From Collybiopsis luxurians FD-317 M1 (lineage: Eukaryota; Basidiomycota; Agaricomycetes; Agaricales; Omphalotaceae), in the NCBI GenBank assembly GCA_000827265.1, contig KN834800.1:64261-128260 (forward strand): 64,000 nucleotides of DNA, written 5' to 3'. Below are positions 13,501-24,360 of the stretch, piece after piece. The translations under genes and the position numbers were made by a program. The notes under the pieces are model-generated. The model did not search any database. It was not told where the DNA came from and was given only the letters and a program-made list of their open reading frames with translations. The stretch's first letter is position 1, and each line of letters opens with the position of its first letter.

Positions 13501-14763
13501 ATTGAAGACATGGATTTGTACTTGGCAAGTATGTTCAGCGGAAGGATGTTGGCAAACAATCTAATTTTTGTTGGGTCAACAGATTCATCTTCAAACTGCC
13601 ATTGACAATTTTCTCCACTGTACAGCAAATTGGACTCCACGGTGGTTCAATAAGCCCAAATTTCATGTCCTCTTACATCTGCCAGAACACATTCGCCAAT
13701 TTGGTCCAGCTATTCTCTTTGCCACAGAGACATTTGAAGCTTACAATGCAGTAATACGAGGATTCAGCATTCACAGCAATCGTCAGGCACCATCGCAGGA
13801 TATTGCAATAGAATTCTCTGGTTTGAATCGAGTTTGGCATATGCTCAGCGGTGGTTTTTTTTGGATCCTTGACAAAGACCAGCCAAAAGATGCAGCACTG
13901 TTGACCAAGAAGGATTTCTGTACAATTGGCACCTCTCCCATAGAGCTCATTGAGAAAGATGAATTTCTACAAAAAATGGCTGGCTTTCCTCATGCAAAAG
14001 AGCTGGTCCATTGAATTCGTCTTGAGCTTGGACATGCCATTACTTGGGATGAGACTGAGGCATCACATCATGTCCAAAACATTGGCTATTCAGCACACAT
14101 GTGGAGAAAATGTCTATCTTTTTGTTTAATCAGTAATGGAAGATGCCGAGTAGATTCTATAGTGGTGTTCAAAACTTCAACAGGAAAAGCAATCAGCAAG
14201 GTGGTAGAGATTCTCCAGGCCACAAATGATAATCAGAACATTGGGCAAAACTGCCCTTCACTTGTTGTTCTCCAAGCAATTCAGTTAAAGGCAGTTTCCC
14301 CAGTATACTTCATGCCACGTATTTCCCTAGTCCCAAACTTATTTGTGGTGGTTACTTATGAAGTATGTCCAATTTTCTGAAGCTTGGGATCTTACTGATA
14401 TGGTAATTCAGTCTATTTTGTGTGCGGTGAACAGCCAGCACCACTGTCATGGGAATAACTGTCATAATTCAAGAGTGCAGGAAGTTCGAGAGCAGGAACG
14501 TCAAAAAGTTCACATGACGGTAGACAAATATGTCCACCTCAACCCATTGGACATGGTTCTCAACACTGCACAAATGCGAGACTATGCCCAAATATTGCCA
14601 TTCACCTACATGCCCTCTGTTCCAGATAGGTCCGCCTCTATTCTCAAGGGAGCAGAAAGGGAGATGAACTCTTTGAGGAGCTCAAAGGGAAGTAAAAGGG
14701 GAGGCGTGCTCAATCACTATTACAACGAGCTATCCTGGGAAGCTCACAGGCAGGGGGTGTTGT
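10546..14763 (+). pseudogene. tnp2-like CACTA transposase, many exons, in-frame TGA codons
   Basis: Putative transposase that would cut and paste the surrounding element. A likely start is the ATG at 10546 (MPLPVEPDPS), spliced at 10576/10636 into a cysteine cluster C-x2-C...C-x3-H (KYLCRVCNDG). The middle part, 11660-13610, carries segments I recognise from a multi-copy Agaricomycete family: HNSFLFTPAGL, HFLSTSNIAPPLEMLDG, LGDNPMQSEFACHVG and DPHRDTPVEILHVILLG. The first three occupy the place of the tnp2 core, and the last resembles the tnp2 L-D-V-M-H region. The C-terminal part, 13568-14763, has PRWFNKPKFHVLLHLPEHI and VLNTAQMRDY. Introns are short GT-AG; one is 11308-11362. TGA stops at 11445-11447 and near 14012 each replace a plausible CGA arginine. 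Exact exon joins between 11178 and 11240 are unresolved. Confidence 0.7.
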
Positions 14764-14789
14764 GATCCAACCTGGGTTGCATTTATGCA

Positions 14790-16607
14790 ATGAAATCCAT
14801 CCCAGTGGCATGTTCACGTGATGAAGTCGACTCTGCTATCAACGGCAACCTTTTCTTTTCTATTTATTTGCCAGCAAACAAATTCTTGCGTCTTGTCCTT
14901 CCTTTGCTTCTTCTGCTCGGCACCCACATGCCTGATTATAGCCAGAATGTTGAACCAAGCTTCTTCGTTGATATTATCACTAGAACCTTAGCTCTCACTG
15001 CTGAACAAAACTCGGAGTTGCAGGCTTCCGTGAAGGTAAGCATGCTCACTATAAAAAGCATCTTCTCACTGCTCTCTTGGTTTAGCTTGGTCAAGGCCTT
15101 GAAAGCGCTAGCCTACTTCTACATGTTGTTACTCAAGCGAACATCTTCAAGTTGCAGAATACTATTGAGGAGTTATTCAGCAAGAATATTGGCTCTTCAC
15201 AAATTCTTACAGAGTTGAAAGGTCGTTTGACGGAAAGCTGGTCACTTAATGAGGAGCATAAGGTTGTATCCAGAGTGTTTTTTTCATCAAATACTGACTA
15301 CAACCAATATAGAATGCTATGTCCCAGATTATCAAAGAAACCCTTGCCGACCCACTGTGAATCTCCTATAGTGAGGTATACGATGATGCTTTAGTTGAGT
15401 TTGTTGTTCTTAAGTATATCTTTTACTCACAGTCATTCTAGAAGGAGCTCGAAGCCAACAAACAGAAGTATAATTTGGAATCAGCATTCAGGAACGAAAC
15501 CCGAAGAAAAACCTTAACCAAACAGCTCCGAGCTCAGGTTAATAACAACAAAGGCACTTTCCGATGTACCGTCAGTAATTTCTTTGTCTCCAAAATTCAT
15601 TGACAGCACTAACATTTTCTTTTCCAGTTGTTGAAAACTGCCACAGGTCAGCAACAGACAAGCCTCAACTGAGCTGTGTTCCAAGCTCAACATTCCCTCG
15701 GAATTGTATTCACTGGAAATAATCTCTTAAGGTTCACTGGATGCGTGGCTCTCTTTGTATGTATTTCCACTTCTTCTGACTATTGACTGGCACAGGGTGA
15801 CATCTTTGTGATCAGCGACGGTACATTCGGGAGTCAGGTGTTAATGATGACAGCAGAGATGGAGAGAAAGAGAAGAAGGATGATACATTCTTCAAAGGAT
15901 TTCAAATGTGGTTAGGCAACAAAATCATGACTTGGGGATCCAATTTTGACACACAAGAGTGGAGAGTGTACGTTCCCTTCATTATCATGAGTTATGACTC
16001 TCAGTTTTGTTGTAGATTCCTCGCTGAAACCCAAGCTCTGGAGGAGGAGGACTCGGTGACCACTATAGCACCTCCCCCAGTGGTTGAAAATTCGATGACT
16101 CTCAATTACATGGAGCTTTCCAATTCAGCTCGTCCAATCATTCCTCTTCCTCAGAGGGCTCGTGGCCCTGACGGCATGTTCAATATACCTGGTCCTGGTT
16201 CTTCATTCACTACTCCTTCTCGATTACCCTCATTCAATGAACACTCATCTGGGTTCCGTCACAGTCAGCTTCTGTCTGGTTCTCCATTGTCAAGCCCAGA
16301 TTATCACGCATTTGAATTAAGCGGCTACAGGTCAAGTCCTACTGCCTCATCTCCTCTTGCATGTTTTCCTTCCTGTTATCTCACTCCTGCACTACTAACT
16401 GACTCTCACCAGCATTCATCTGCTCGACTCTACTCCATTGACTGATTTTCTCCTTCATCATCTCCCGACACTCGGTTCCATACTCGCCATCATGATGGTA
16501 CTCCCGATAATTATGGTAGTAATGCTCTGGGTTTGTCTAGTGTGGATCCACAGGCAAGTAAGTCAGATAATCATATAGCACAGAGAGCAGCATTTCGCCC
16601 ATGGTAA
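14790..16607 (+). pseudogene. Second gene of the CACTA-like element, coiled-coil and Pro/Ser-rich
   Basis: Downstream of the transposase, same strand. Exons read as a leader (14790-15020, ending LTAEQNSELQASVK), then LGQGLESASLLLHVVTQANI and a leucine-rich helical stretch (about 15085-15260). A charged coiled-coil segment follows (KELEANKQKYNLESAFRNET, about 15445-15540), then a WLGNKIMTWGSNFDTQEW segment near 15905-15965, and a long Ser/Pro-rich tail ending at 16607. Introns with GT-AG ends are visible near 15035, 15405, 15539 and 15967. TGA codons near 15680 and 16443 interrupt otherwise open sequence and again fit CGA to TGA. I know similar companion genes in basidiomycete CACTA elements, but their biochemical role is unknown to me. 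Confidence 0.5.
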
Positions 16608-16889
16608 ATAGTTTAGAAAAGCATCTTAACATTGTACGCCGTTTATAGTATCTCAAATTAAAATAATGTTTTATTCCATTTATATTCCATTCTGACTGGC
16701 ATGAAGAGCAATATAAAAACTGAATGGTTCAGCTTAGCCGTCCCATTCAGTAAAGAATTCAGTTAAGTTATGGCATGAACCGCGGGCAAACTATGCGCTG
16801 CCAGATCCGTCAACAAACCATGGTTTGGCCACGGTCTACCCATGGACAGCTCGAATCAAGGTCAGACCGTGGTCCCACCACTGGCCGTG

Positions 16890-17291
16890 TACTCTTAATT
16901 AAGACTATTAATTAAGGTATTAGGAGCTAATATTCTTGGGAGGCCTTAATTAAGGCCTTAAGCATATCACTGATCTAGTTTATTTACTTAAAATATATAT
17001 GTTAAACCTTGCTTTTATTTTGTTTCAATTGACTGCTGTGGGTTTAACTAGTTAAACCAGGATTTTACGGGAATGGCTAGGATGGTTTAGCAGAGCTAAT
17101 CAGGTTATTGGAAAAAAAAAAAAAATCTTGGTACAGTGCTCAATTATAGGCATATTTTTACCTGCATACACAAACCTACCAGTTACCTACTGAAAAGAGC
17201 TTGCATCAAACACCACCCTGAACACTCCAATCTGAGCCACTTGCAAGCAGAATGACTTCATTGCCCTGGAGTGAATTCATGGATTCATCAC
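16890..17291. other. Spacer with 18-bp palindrome and poly-A run
   Basis: AT-rich DNA between the CACTA-like element and the NACHT-ankyrin gene. It contains the perfect palindrome AGGCCTTAATTAAGGCCT at 16941-16958 and an A run near 17112. No gene is visible. Confidence 0.5.
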
Positions 17292-20200
17292 CTAGACCTT
17301 CTCATCTGCACCATGTTCAAGTAGCAACTTCATAATAGCATCACTGCCTGCCTGCACAGCTCTCTGCAGTGCACTCCCATGTTCACCACACTGGGCATTG
17401 ACATCTGCCCCATTTTTGAGCAGCAACTCTACAGTGGCTTCATTGCCTGCCTGAATGGCTCCATGGAGTGCATTCCCATATTCACCACCCTGTCCATTCA
17501 CATCTGCACCATTCTGAAGTAGCAATTTCACAATTGCATCATTACCTGCCTGTGCAGCTGCTTGGAGTGCATTCCCATACTGACCACCTGGGGCATTCAC
17601 ATCTGCACTATATTTTAGTAGCAGCTTTACAACTGCTTCATTGCCACCCTGTGCAGCTCCCTGCAGTGCATTTCCATACTCACCACCCTGGGCATTCACA
17701 TCTGCACCATTATTGAGCAGTAACTTTACAAATGCTTCATTGCTTGCCTGTGCAGCTCCCTGAAGTGCACTCCCATAAAAACCACCCTGAGTATTCACAT
17801 CTGCACCATTTTCAAGTAGCAACTTGATAACTGCTTCATTATCCAGTGTATCTGCAATTCCCCAATGAATGGCATGCAGACCACTCTGGGCATTCACATC
17901 AGGACCATTTTCAAGCAGTAACCCTATGAGTACCTCTTTGCCTGCCTGTGCAGCTCCCTGGAGTGCATTTCCAAAGACACCACCCTGAGCATTCACATAT
18001 GCACCATTTTCAAGAAGCAACTTTACAACTGTTTTATGTCCTGCCTGTGCAGCTCTTTGTAAGGCATTCCCATATTCACCACCCTGGGCATTCACATCAG
18101 CCCCACTTTCAAGTAGCAACTTTACAATTGCTTCATTGTCTCCCTGCATAGCTTTTCTATGGAATGGATCCCCACCATAATTGCCATCCTGGCCATTCAT
18201 ATCTGCATGATTTTCCAAGAACATTCTTAAAACTGCTTCATTAACAGCTCCATGGAGTGCATTCCCATAGAAGCCACCCTGTGCATTTATATTTGCACCA
18301 TTGTCAAGCAGTAACTTCATGACAGTTTCATTGCCTGTTTGTGCAGCTCCCTGCAGTGCATATCCATAAAAGCCAGCATAGGCATTCACATCTGCACCAT
18401 TCTCAAGCAGCAGCCTTATAACTGCTTCATCACCTATCTGCACAGCTCCTTGGAGTGCATTCCCATAGAAACCACCCTGAGCATTCACATCAGCACCATT
18501 TTCTAGCAGCAGCCTGATAACTCCTTCATTACCTGTCTGCACTGTCCCTTGGAGTGCATTTCCATAGACACCACCCTGAGCATTTACATCTGCCCCATTT
18601 TCAAGCAGCAACTTCACAATTCCTTCATTTGCTGCTTGAGCAGCTCCTTGGAGTGCATTCCCATATTGGCCACACTGAGCATTAACATCTGCTCCATTTG
18701 CAATCAGCAACTTTATAACTGCCATATTGCCTCTTTGCACTGCCTTATAGAGTGCATTCTCACAGCTATCACTCAAGACACTCACATTGACACTATTGTC
18801 AAGCAGCAACCTCACATCCACTTCATTGTTCCTCTGCATAGCTTCATTGAGTGCATTTCCAGATTGATTGTTTACAGCATTCACATCAGCACCATTTGCA
18901 AGGAGTAGCTTGATAATCCCTTCATTATCAGCCTGCACTGCTACCTGGAGTGCATTTCCATATTTACCAGCCTTTGCATTTATATTTGCACCATTTTTAA
19001 GCAGCATATTTACAACTGTCTCATTGCCTTCCAGCACAGCCCTATTAAGTTGATTGCCATAGGTACCATCCTGTGCATTAACATCTGCACCATTTGCAAG
19101 CAGCAACTTTATGACTGCTTTGTTGCCTATTTGCACAGCTCTCTGGAGTGCATTCCCATATTCACTGCCCTGGGCATTTACATCTGCACCATTTTGAAGC
19201 AGCAACTTTATAACTGCTTCATTGCCTGCCTGTACAGCTGCTTGAAGTGCACTCTCATATTGACCACCCTGGATATTCACATCTGCACCATTTTCAAGAA
19301 GCAACTTTACCAATCCCTCATTACTGTGCAGTGCAGCTCCCTGAAGTGCACTCCCAAATGCACCACTGCCCTGTGCATTCACATCTGCACCATTTTCCAA
19401 TAATAACTTTACCATTGTTGTGTTGCCCCTCTGTACAGCAGCCCAGAGTGCATTCCCAAATGTACCACCTTGGGCATTAACATTTGCTCCATTCTCAAGC
19501 AGTAATCTGGCAATTGCTTCATTGCCTGCCTGTGTTGCTTTCTTGAGTGGATGCCCATAGACAGCAGCCTGTAGTGCACTGCCATATTTACCACCCTGGG
19601 CATTTACATTTGCACCATTTTTGAGCAGCAACCTTATAGCTACTTCATTGCCTCCCAATGCAGCTCCCTGGAGTGCATACCCATAAAGGCCAGCATAGGC
19701 ATTCACATCTGCACCATTTTGAAGCAACAACTTTATAATTGCTTCCTTGCCTTCATGGGCAGCTCCATGGAGTACATTCCCATAGAGACCACCCCAGGCA
19801 TTCACATTTACTCCATTCTCTAAGAGCAGCTTCACCACTGCTTCACTGCCTCCCTGCACAGCCCCATTGAGTACATTACAATACTGACCACCCTGGGCAT
19901 GCACATCTGCCCCATTTTCAAGCAGCAACTTGACAACTGCTTCATTGCCTCTCTGGGCAGCTCCCTGAAGTGCATTCCCATATTTGCCACCCTGGGCATT
20001 CACATCTGCACCATTCTCAATCAGCAACTTTACAACTGCTTCATTGCCTTGCTGTGCAGCTCCCTGGAGTGCATTCCCATATTCCCCACCCTGGGCATTG
20101 ATATCTGCACCACTTTGGAGCAGCAACTCTACAACTGCTTCATTGCCTCTCTGTGCAGCTCCCTGAAGTGCATGCCCATATGGCCCATCATGAGAATTCA

Positions 20201-22138
20201 CATCTGCACCATTTTCAAGCAGTAGCTTTACAATAGCTTTATTAGCATCATCTGCATCTGTTGGAAGTACATTCTGAGGATTTCCAGGTACACCATTTAG
20301 ATGTTGCAACCCATTGACCAATTTCTTATCCTGCCATGCAGCAGTCTGCAATGCATTTCCCCATTTTCCACATTTTAAATTGATGTATGACTGTACATCT
20401 GATTCAGATCCAATGTTTTCAGCACTCTCCCTTCTTTTCTCCATTAAGATGTCTTTCACTCTCTTGACCAATCCACTTTCTGCTGCATAGTATAAAGCTG
20501 TTCCCAACTCCCATTTCTGAAACATAAATTCTAACTGCCACATTTCAAACCTATATCCTGGTTTTTCATATTCATCTCGCCACATTAGAAAGCTATCACT
20601 TGAGTCTGCCAATATATTTTGAATTAGATTTTCAAGTGGACCACCTTGCTGTTTCCCTTCAATGTTCCTTGCATGAATTGGCCAGTAATGACATACATAC
20701 TTCCATAGAGGGAAGTCCTCTTGTTCATTTTTGCTTTTTCCTCTTTTTGCTATATCCATTATATATATAATGCATGCTTGAGCTATTGTATCATTGGCAA
20801 GCATTTCATTCATTTCAAACATATTTTTGACTTGAGTCAACATATGGTAATTAATTAGGAATTCTTTCACTGAAGTATGTGCAAACTGAATGACATTATC
20901 ACCCCCTATAACAACCAAGCTAGAGTCCACAATAGTATGTAACTTCACCCTCATGCCTTTGATATTCCTTACAGTCTGCTCTTGCACATTTACCTTCAGA
21001 ATCTCTCCCACTTGGTTTTTATCCAAAGGCTCATATGCATAAAGCAGCCAGAGTAGTAGATGATGGGCATTCTGTGCATGTTTCCCTTGCTTTACTTTCT
21101 GAATGGCTTGTGAATATATGCTCTCCAAATCTTTAGGCAAATCCTCTAAAACTTTCTCCACAGTTTCCACATCATTGCATTCTCGAACCTCTTTCAGCTG
21201 ACATTCAGCCCACCTAAATCTGCCAGATAATTCAGTAACAATGGTCTTCTCATGTAGTGTAATATAAATACCCACTGTCCAGCAGAACCCTTCTTTAAAG
21301 CCTCTACTACATGTTCCCAGTATGTCTCAGTCAAATCAAAGTTATATTCACTACTGAGTATCTTGGATTTAAGATATCTCTCCATATCAACTTCAGTATG
21401 GGAATGTTCATTGCCAAGTATTATCTTTAGTGCCCCCTGCTCCACCTTGGTATCTGCAAAGTGCCTACTAGTTATAACAATCCACACTTTTGTTGCAGAT
21501 TGGCATATCCAGTCCATTACTTTTTCAACCTCTTCTGTGCATTCATCCATTGCATCCACAAGGAGATATCCTCTGTTTCTTTGTATGATGATAGTTTTAA
21601 TAATTTCCTCCAATTCTTTGATTGGTGGATGTTGGTATTGTTTGAACTTTTTGTACAACTCAAGTAAGGCTGGATTAATGCCTTCATAATCAAGTCCCAT
21701 TTGTAAAACCAGAGAGAGAAGAAATCCGCGATAACTAGATTTCCTCCCTGTGTTATCCCGAATATCAAAATAGTGATACCAAATAGCGTCCATATGAATG
21801 TTGCATGAGAGATCTTCCAAGATTGTAGTACTTTTCAGATAACAAGTTTTTCTTCACCTTGTTCATATTTTTAATCCAAACAATTACTTACCTTAAAACT
21901 GTTTTTCCTGATCCAGCTAATTTCTACTGTAAGCTAGAATAGAATCCAGAAAGGAAATATTTTTTACCTTTGCCTTGGATCCAAAGGATACTGGGACGAT
22001 CTTTCCACTTCTGATATTCTGGGTGGTCCAGTATCCATTGTCCAGTTCCCAGGGTTTTTTTATCTGCAGCCGCTGCATGATTAGCTGAACAGTCTGGCGC
22101 TGTAAGCCAGTCATGAATCTTGGTAACTTCATCACTTG
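17292..22138 (-). CDS. NACHT-ankyrin repeat protein (NLR-like), 5' end unresolved
   Basis: A fungal NLR-like protein: NACHT NTPases of this kind are thought to act as signal-triggered switches in non-self recognition, with ankyrin repeats as sensor. Four exons can be joined exactly: 22138-21968 (segment with GTGQW), 21916-21892 (25 nt), 21830-21276, 21219-17292, giving about 1,560 residues. The P-loop reads GKAGSGKTVLR across the microexon, Walker B is LLVDAMDE, and WIVITSR follows as sensor 1. A winged-helix-like region (GSAGQFRWAECQLKEVREC across the last splice) follows, then a linker. About 29 ankyrin repeats of 33 residues (NGADVNAQGG-YGNALQGAAQ-GNEAVVKLLL) end close to the stop. Introns are 51, 61 and 56 nt. 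An AG acceptor at 22139 implies further 5' exons that I could not find. No stop or frameshift is seen. CpG is almost absent in the repeat exon. Confidence 0.85.
17295..20260 (-). repeat. Ankyrin-coding tandem array, 99-bp unit, about 29 copies
   Basis: A coding tandem repeat of 99 bp inside the NACHT-ankyrin gene. Most units are full length. Exceptions are one with a nine-residue insertion (near 19560), one three residues shorter (near 18240) and a few diverged units around 18750-18880. The remaining units are very alike, so the array is prone to unequal recombination and to assembly error. The opposite strand carries fortuitous open frames, which I leave out. Confidence 0.9.
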
Positions 22139-22618
22139 CTGTTGTATATTAGTATTAAAGAATTTCCACATAATGCATCCGATCAAAGCCTACAGATGAC
22201 ATCAAATTTGCCTCCTTTAATGATGAAATTGTGTGCTTGATAGAACATATGACCTATATCTTGCATATTAGTATCCTATCCAAACATAGCTGTCCCGACT
22301 TTCTATACCTGACATCGCTTTTGGAGTATCCTCAGTAAATTTCTGATGCCCAAAGATAATGAAGGACAGGGAAAAACGAATGATCGAACTTCCGACACAT
22401 TCTTATATACTTTCAAACAAGGTTCAATTACTTCGCTTCTGTTTGTCCGGTAAGCAAATTTAGGGACTGAAAAGCGTTCTTGAGAATGACGGCACTGATT
22501 TACTCGATTTAGGCATCTTGCATTTTTTGCATGATCCGGATTCACTATTCAGATATCAATACATAATGAGATAAAGGAAGATCCGGAATAACATCCGGCA
22601 ATGCATCAGTACAACTAA
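22139..22618. other. Upstream region of the NACHT-ankyrin gene
   Basis: This should hold the missing 5' exon(s) and promoter of the NACHT-ankyrin gene on the minus strand. I see an acceptor-type sequence at 22139-22160 but no convincing coding exon. CpG becomes frequent from about 22300, marking the passage into the central island. Confidence 0.4.
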
Positions 22619-22761
22619 ATGTCAGGCAAGGAGATCGACTTCTCTGGCAATCTCACACCACTGCGACGGCCTCGATTAGTAATCGATCCATTCCGTCGAA
22701 GGTCTAGTCCCCCCAATTCTTCCTCGACGCTATCGTGCAAGACAAATAATCCGGCCGATTG
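22619..22761 (+). CDS. Orphan first exon of an unknown gene
   Basis: An ATG at 22619 opens 47 codons (MSGKEIDFSGNLTPLRRPRL at the start), basic and serine/proline-rich, ending in a good donor GTAAGC at 22762. Composition and CpG content look like real coding sequence. No matching downstream exon is evident: the next recognisable sequence, from about 22920, is a PPR-like fragment that belongs to the 3' part of another gene. It may be the stranded first exon of a gene cut by rearrangement. I do not recognise the product. Confidence 0.35.
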
Positions 22762-22919
22762 GTAAGCAAGTTATCTCTCATTTCTCTCAAGCAATACACT
22801 CTCTGCGCTCTAAAATGAATATGGATTTCTTATATTAAGGTTCTGCAAGCAGTCTCACAGTCTTAATGGATTCTGAAACTGCTTTATATCATTTCGGCCA
22901 CATTTCAATAAAAGTGAAT

Positions 22920-23900
22920 GCTGAAAATTAGGTCTTCATCATCTCCTGCAATTGGGTTAGATACAGTCAATACTTGGCGCTTAACCTTTATGCACCCGAG
23001 TCATTGGCTTCGAACACAAATCTTCTCCTACGCCTGGATCATCTCCTGCATTCATGTTCCTCCTCATAGCAGTACAGAGACGATTTCTGAGGTCAAAATT
23101 CTCTTCAATCGCTTGTTGCGAGAAACTCATGTCCGCTCGGATGATTTGCTCGATAATCACAATGTATTTGAAGATGATGTATAACCGGCTTGGGATCAAG
23201 AATGGGAAATTTGACGTACCAAGCTTACAATGCGGCTGATCAATTCGTATTTATCCGTTCACTACAAACGTAATTCTCTTCATACATCTCGAGATCTATT
23301 TTGGCGTGTCTTTGAGGAGGTTGGTATGGAGAGGGATGGGAGGACGTATATGGAGGCTTTAGAGTGCTGTGCGTCATCGAAAAAGGTTGATAGTGATTTG
23401 GCACTGCGGTTTGCGGAGGTATTCGAAAAGTGGAAAAGCGTGGAGAAAGATGCTAGGAGATTTCACCGCAAGAAAATCGAGAGGGCTCATGTTGCATTCA
23501 TCAGAATGTTGATGCTTTATGTTCTGAATCTTCACATTCTTTCGATTTTATACTCATTGTTTGCAGTACAGAAAACCTAGATCGAGCTATAGCCCATCTA
23601 CATGCACTTATCGACGTTTACCCAACTTCTGCCATACGAGACGTCTCCAACAGCATCAAACAAGTATGTACAGAACCTACTTACTCGGGCGATGATTTCG
23701 AAGCCGACCGTGGTGATGATGCTCTTAATGAGCCAACTCGTTTGTATTCTTGCTGCCTTCGCGCCTTCTTTGGAACCTTCTGTGTACAACTTCGTATTAT
23801 ATCGATGGTGGACTTGTGCCTGAGGCCTGAGCTGCGAGAGCATTGCCTTCTCAAACGAGGAAGCATTCCGTCTTTCAAGGAAGTGCATTTTCACTGATCC
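22920..23900 (+). pseudogene. PPR-like gene remnant, copy A (3' part)
   Basis: A partial copy of the gene found more completely at 30105-32500. It reads EVKILFNRLLRETHVRSDD (about 23088-23145), then RLINSYLSVHYKRNSLHTSR and DLFWRVFEEVGMERDGRTYM (about 23232-23352), then CASSKKVDSDLALRFAEVFE and NLDRAIAHLHALIDVYPTSA after an intron ending near 23570. The reading frame shifts near 23160-23230, and the upstream two thirds of the gene are missing. It ends in degraded sequence near 23900. The parent is probably a mitochondrial pentatricopeptide-repeat protein; see copy B for reasons. Confidence 0.6.
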
Positions 23901-24149
23901 GAAGGCGGATATTTTGCTGATATTGTCGCGAGTCGAGATCAATTCAATATGAATTGTTCCGATTCTATTATCGATTTACGCTGAGCAATTCGAAGTATAC
24001 TTATCCTTGAAGCGATGTAAATCTCGCATCGATGAAGAGACGAAAGACTGAATTGGGCCTTCAGATCTTCAGACGTGAACGATCTTCAATCCATCATATT
24101 CTCACAGTCATAATCATGTGTCTAGGCCTGCTGACATCTCTACTCTCAG

Positions 24150-24360
24150 CACGGTGGTAGTAAGAGACCGGTTTCCATTATAAAACCAATGCTGGATTCC
24201 AGGGGTACCGTGTCTACTCTCGCGTTGGTAGTAAGAGACCGGTTTCCATTATAAAACCAATGCTGGATTCCAGGGGTACCGTGTCTACTCTCGCGTTGGT
24301 AGTAAGAGACCGGTTTCCTTTACAAAACCACTGTCGGATTCCAGGGGCACCATGTAGCTA
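24150..24360. repeat. 71-bp tandem repeat, three copies
   Basis: Three consecutive copies of a 71-bp unit starting TTGGTAGTAAGAGACCGG. The first two are nearly identical and the third has several changes (TTTACAAAACCACTGTCGG). No coding frame runs through it. Confidence 0.9.

Larger units (their letters stand above)
10103..16889 (+). mobile_element. CACTA-like DNA transposon, about 6.8 kb, both ends present
   Basis: The element begins CACGGCCA at 10103 and ends TGGCCGTG at 16889, with TA on both outer flanks. Inside each end lie the same subterminal motifs in opposite orientation, variants of GACCACGGTCTGACC and AACCATGGTTTGG (10125-10170 and 16800-16880), as is usual for CACTA/EnSpm elements. 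Between the ends are two plus-strand spliced genes, a tnp2-like transposase and a smaller coiled-coil gene. It contains clearly more CpG than its surroundings, which suggests a younger insertion. A 3-bp target duplication, usual for CACTA, is not obvious (TTA versus TAC). Confidence 0.75.

Noticed and set aside
17468..20225. Several plus-strand frames with His/Ser or Cys/Ile-rich repeats
   Set aside because: They are antisense to the ankyrin repeats and arise from the 99-bp periodicity.
21194..21275. GTG at 21275 as start of the large ankyrin frame
   Set aside because: This GTG is the donor of a 56-nt intron; splicing 21276 to 21219 restores a continuous NACHT protein.
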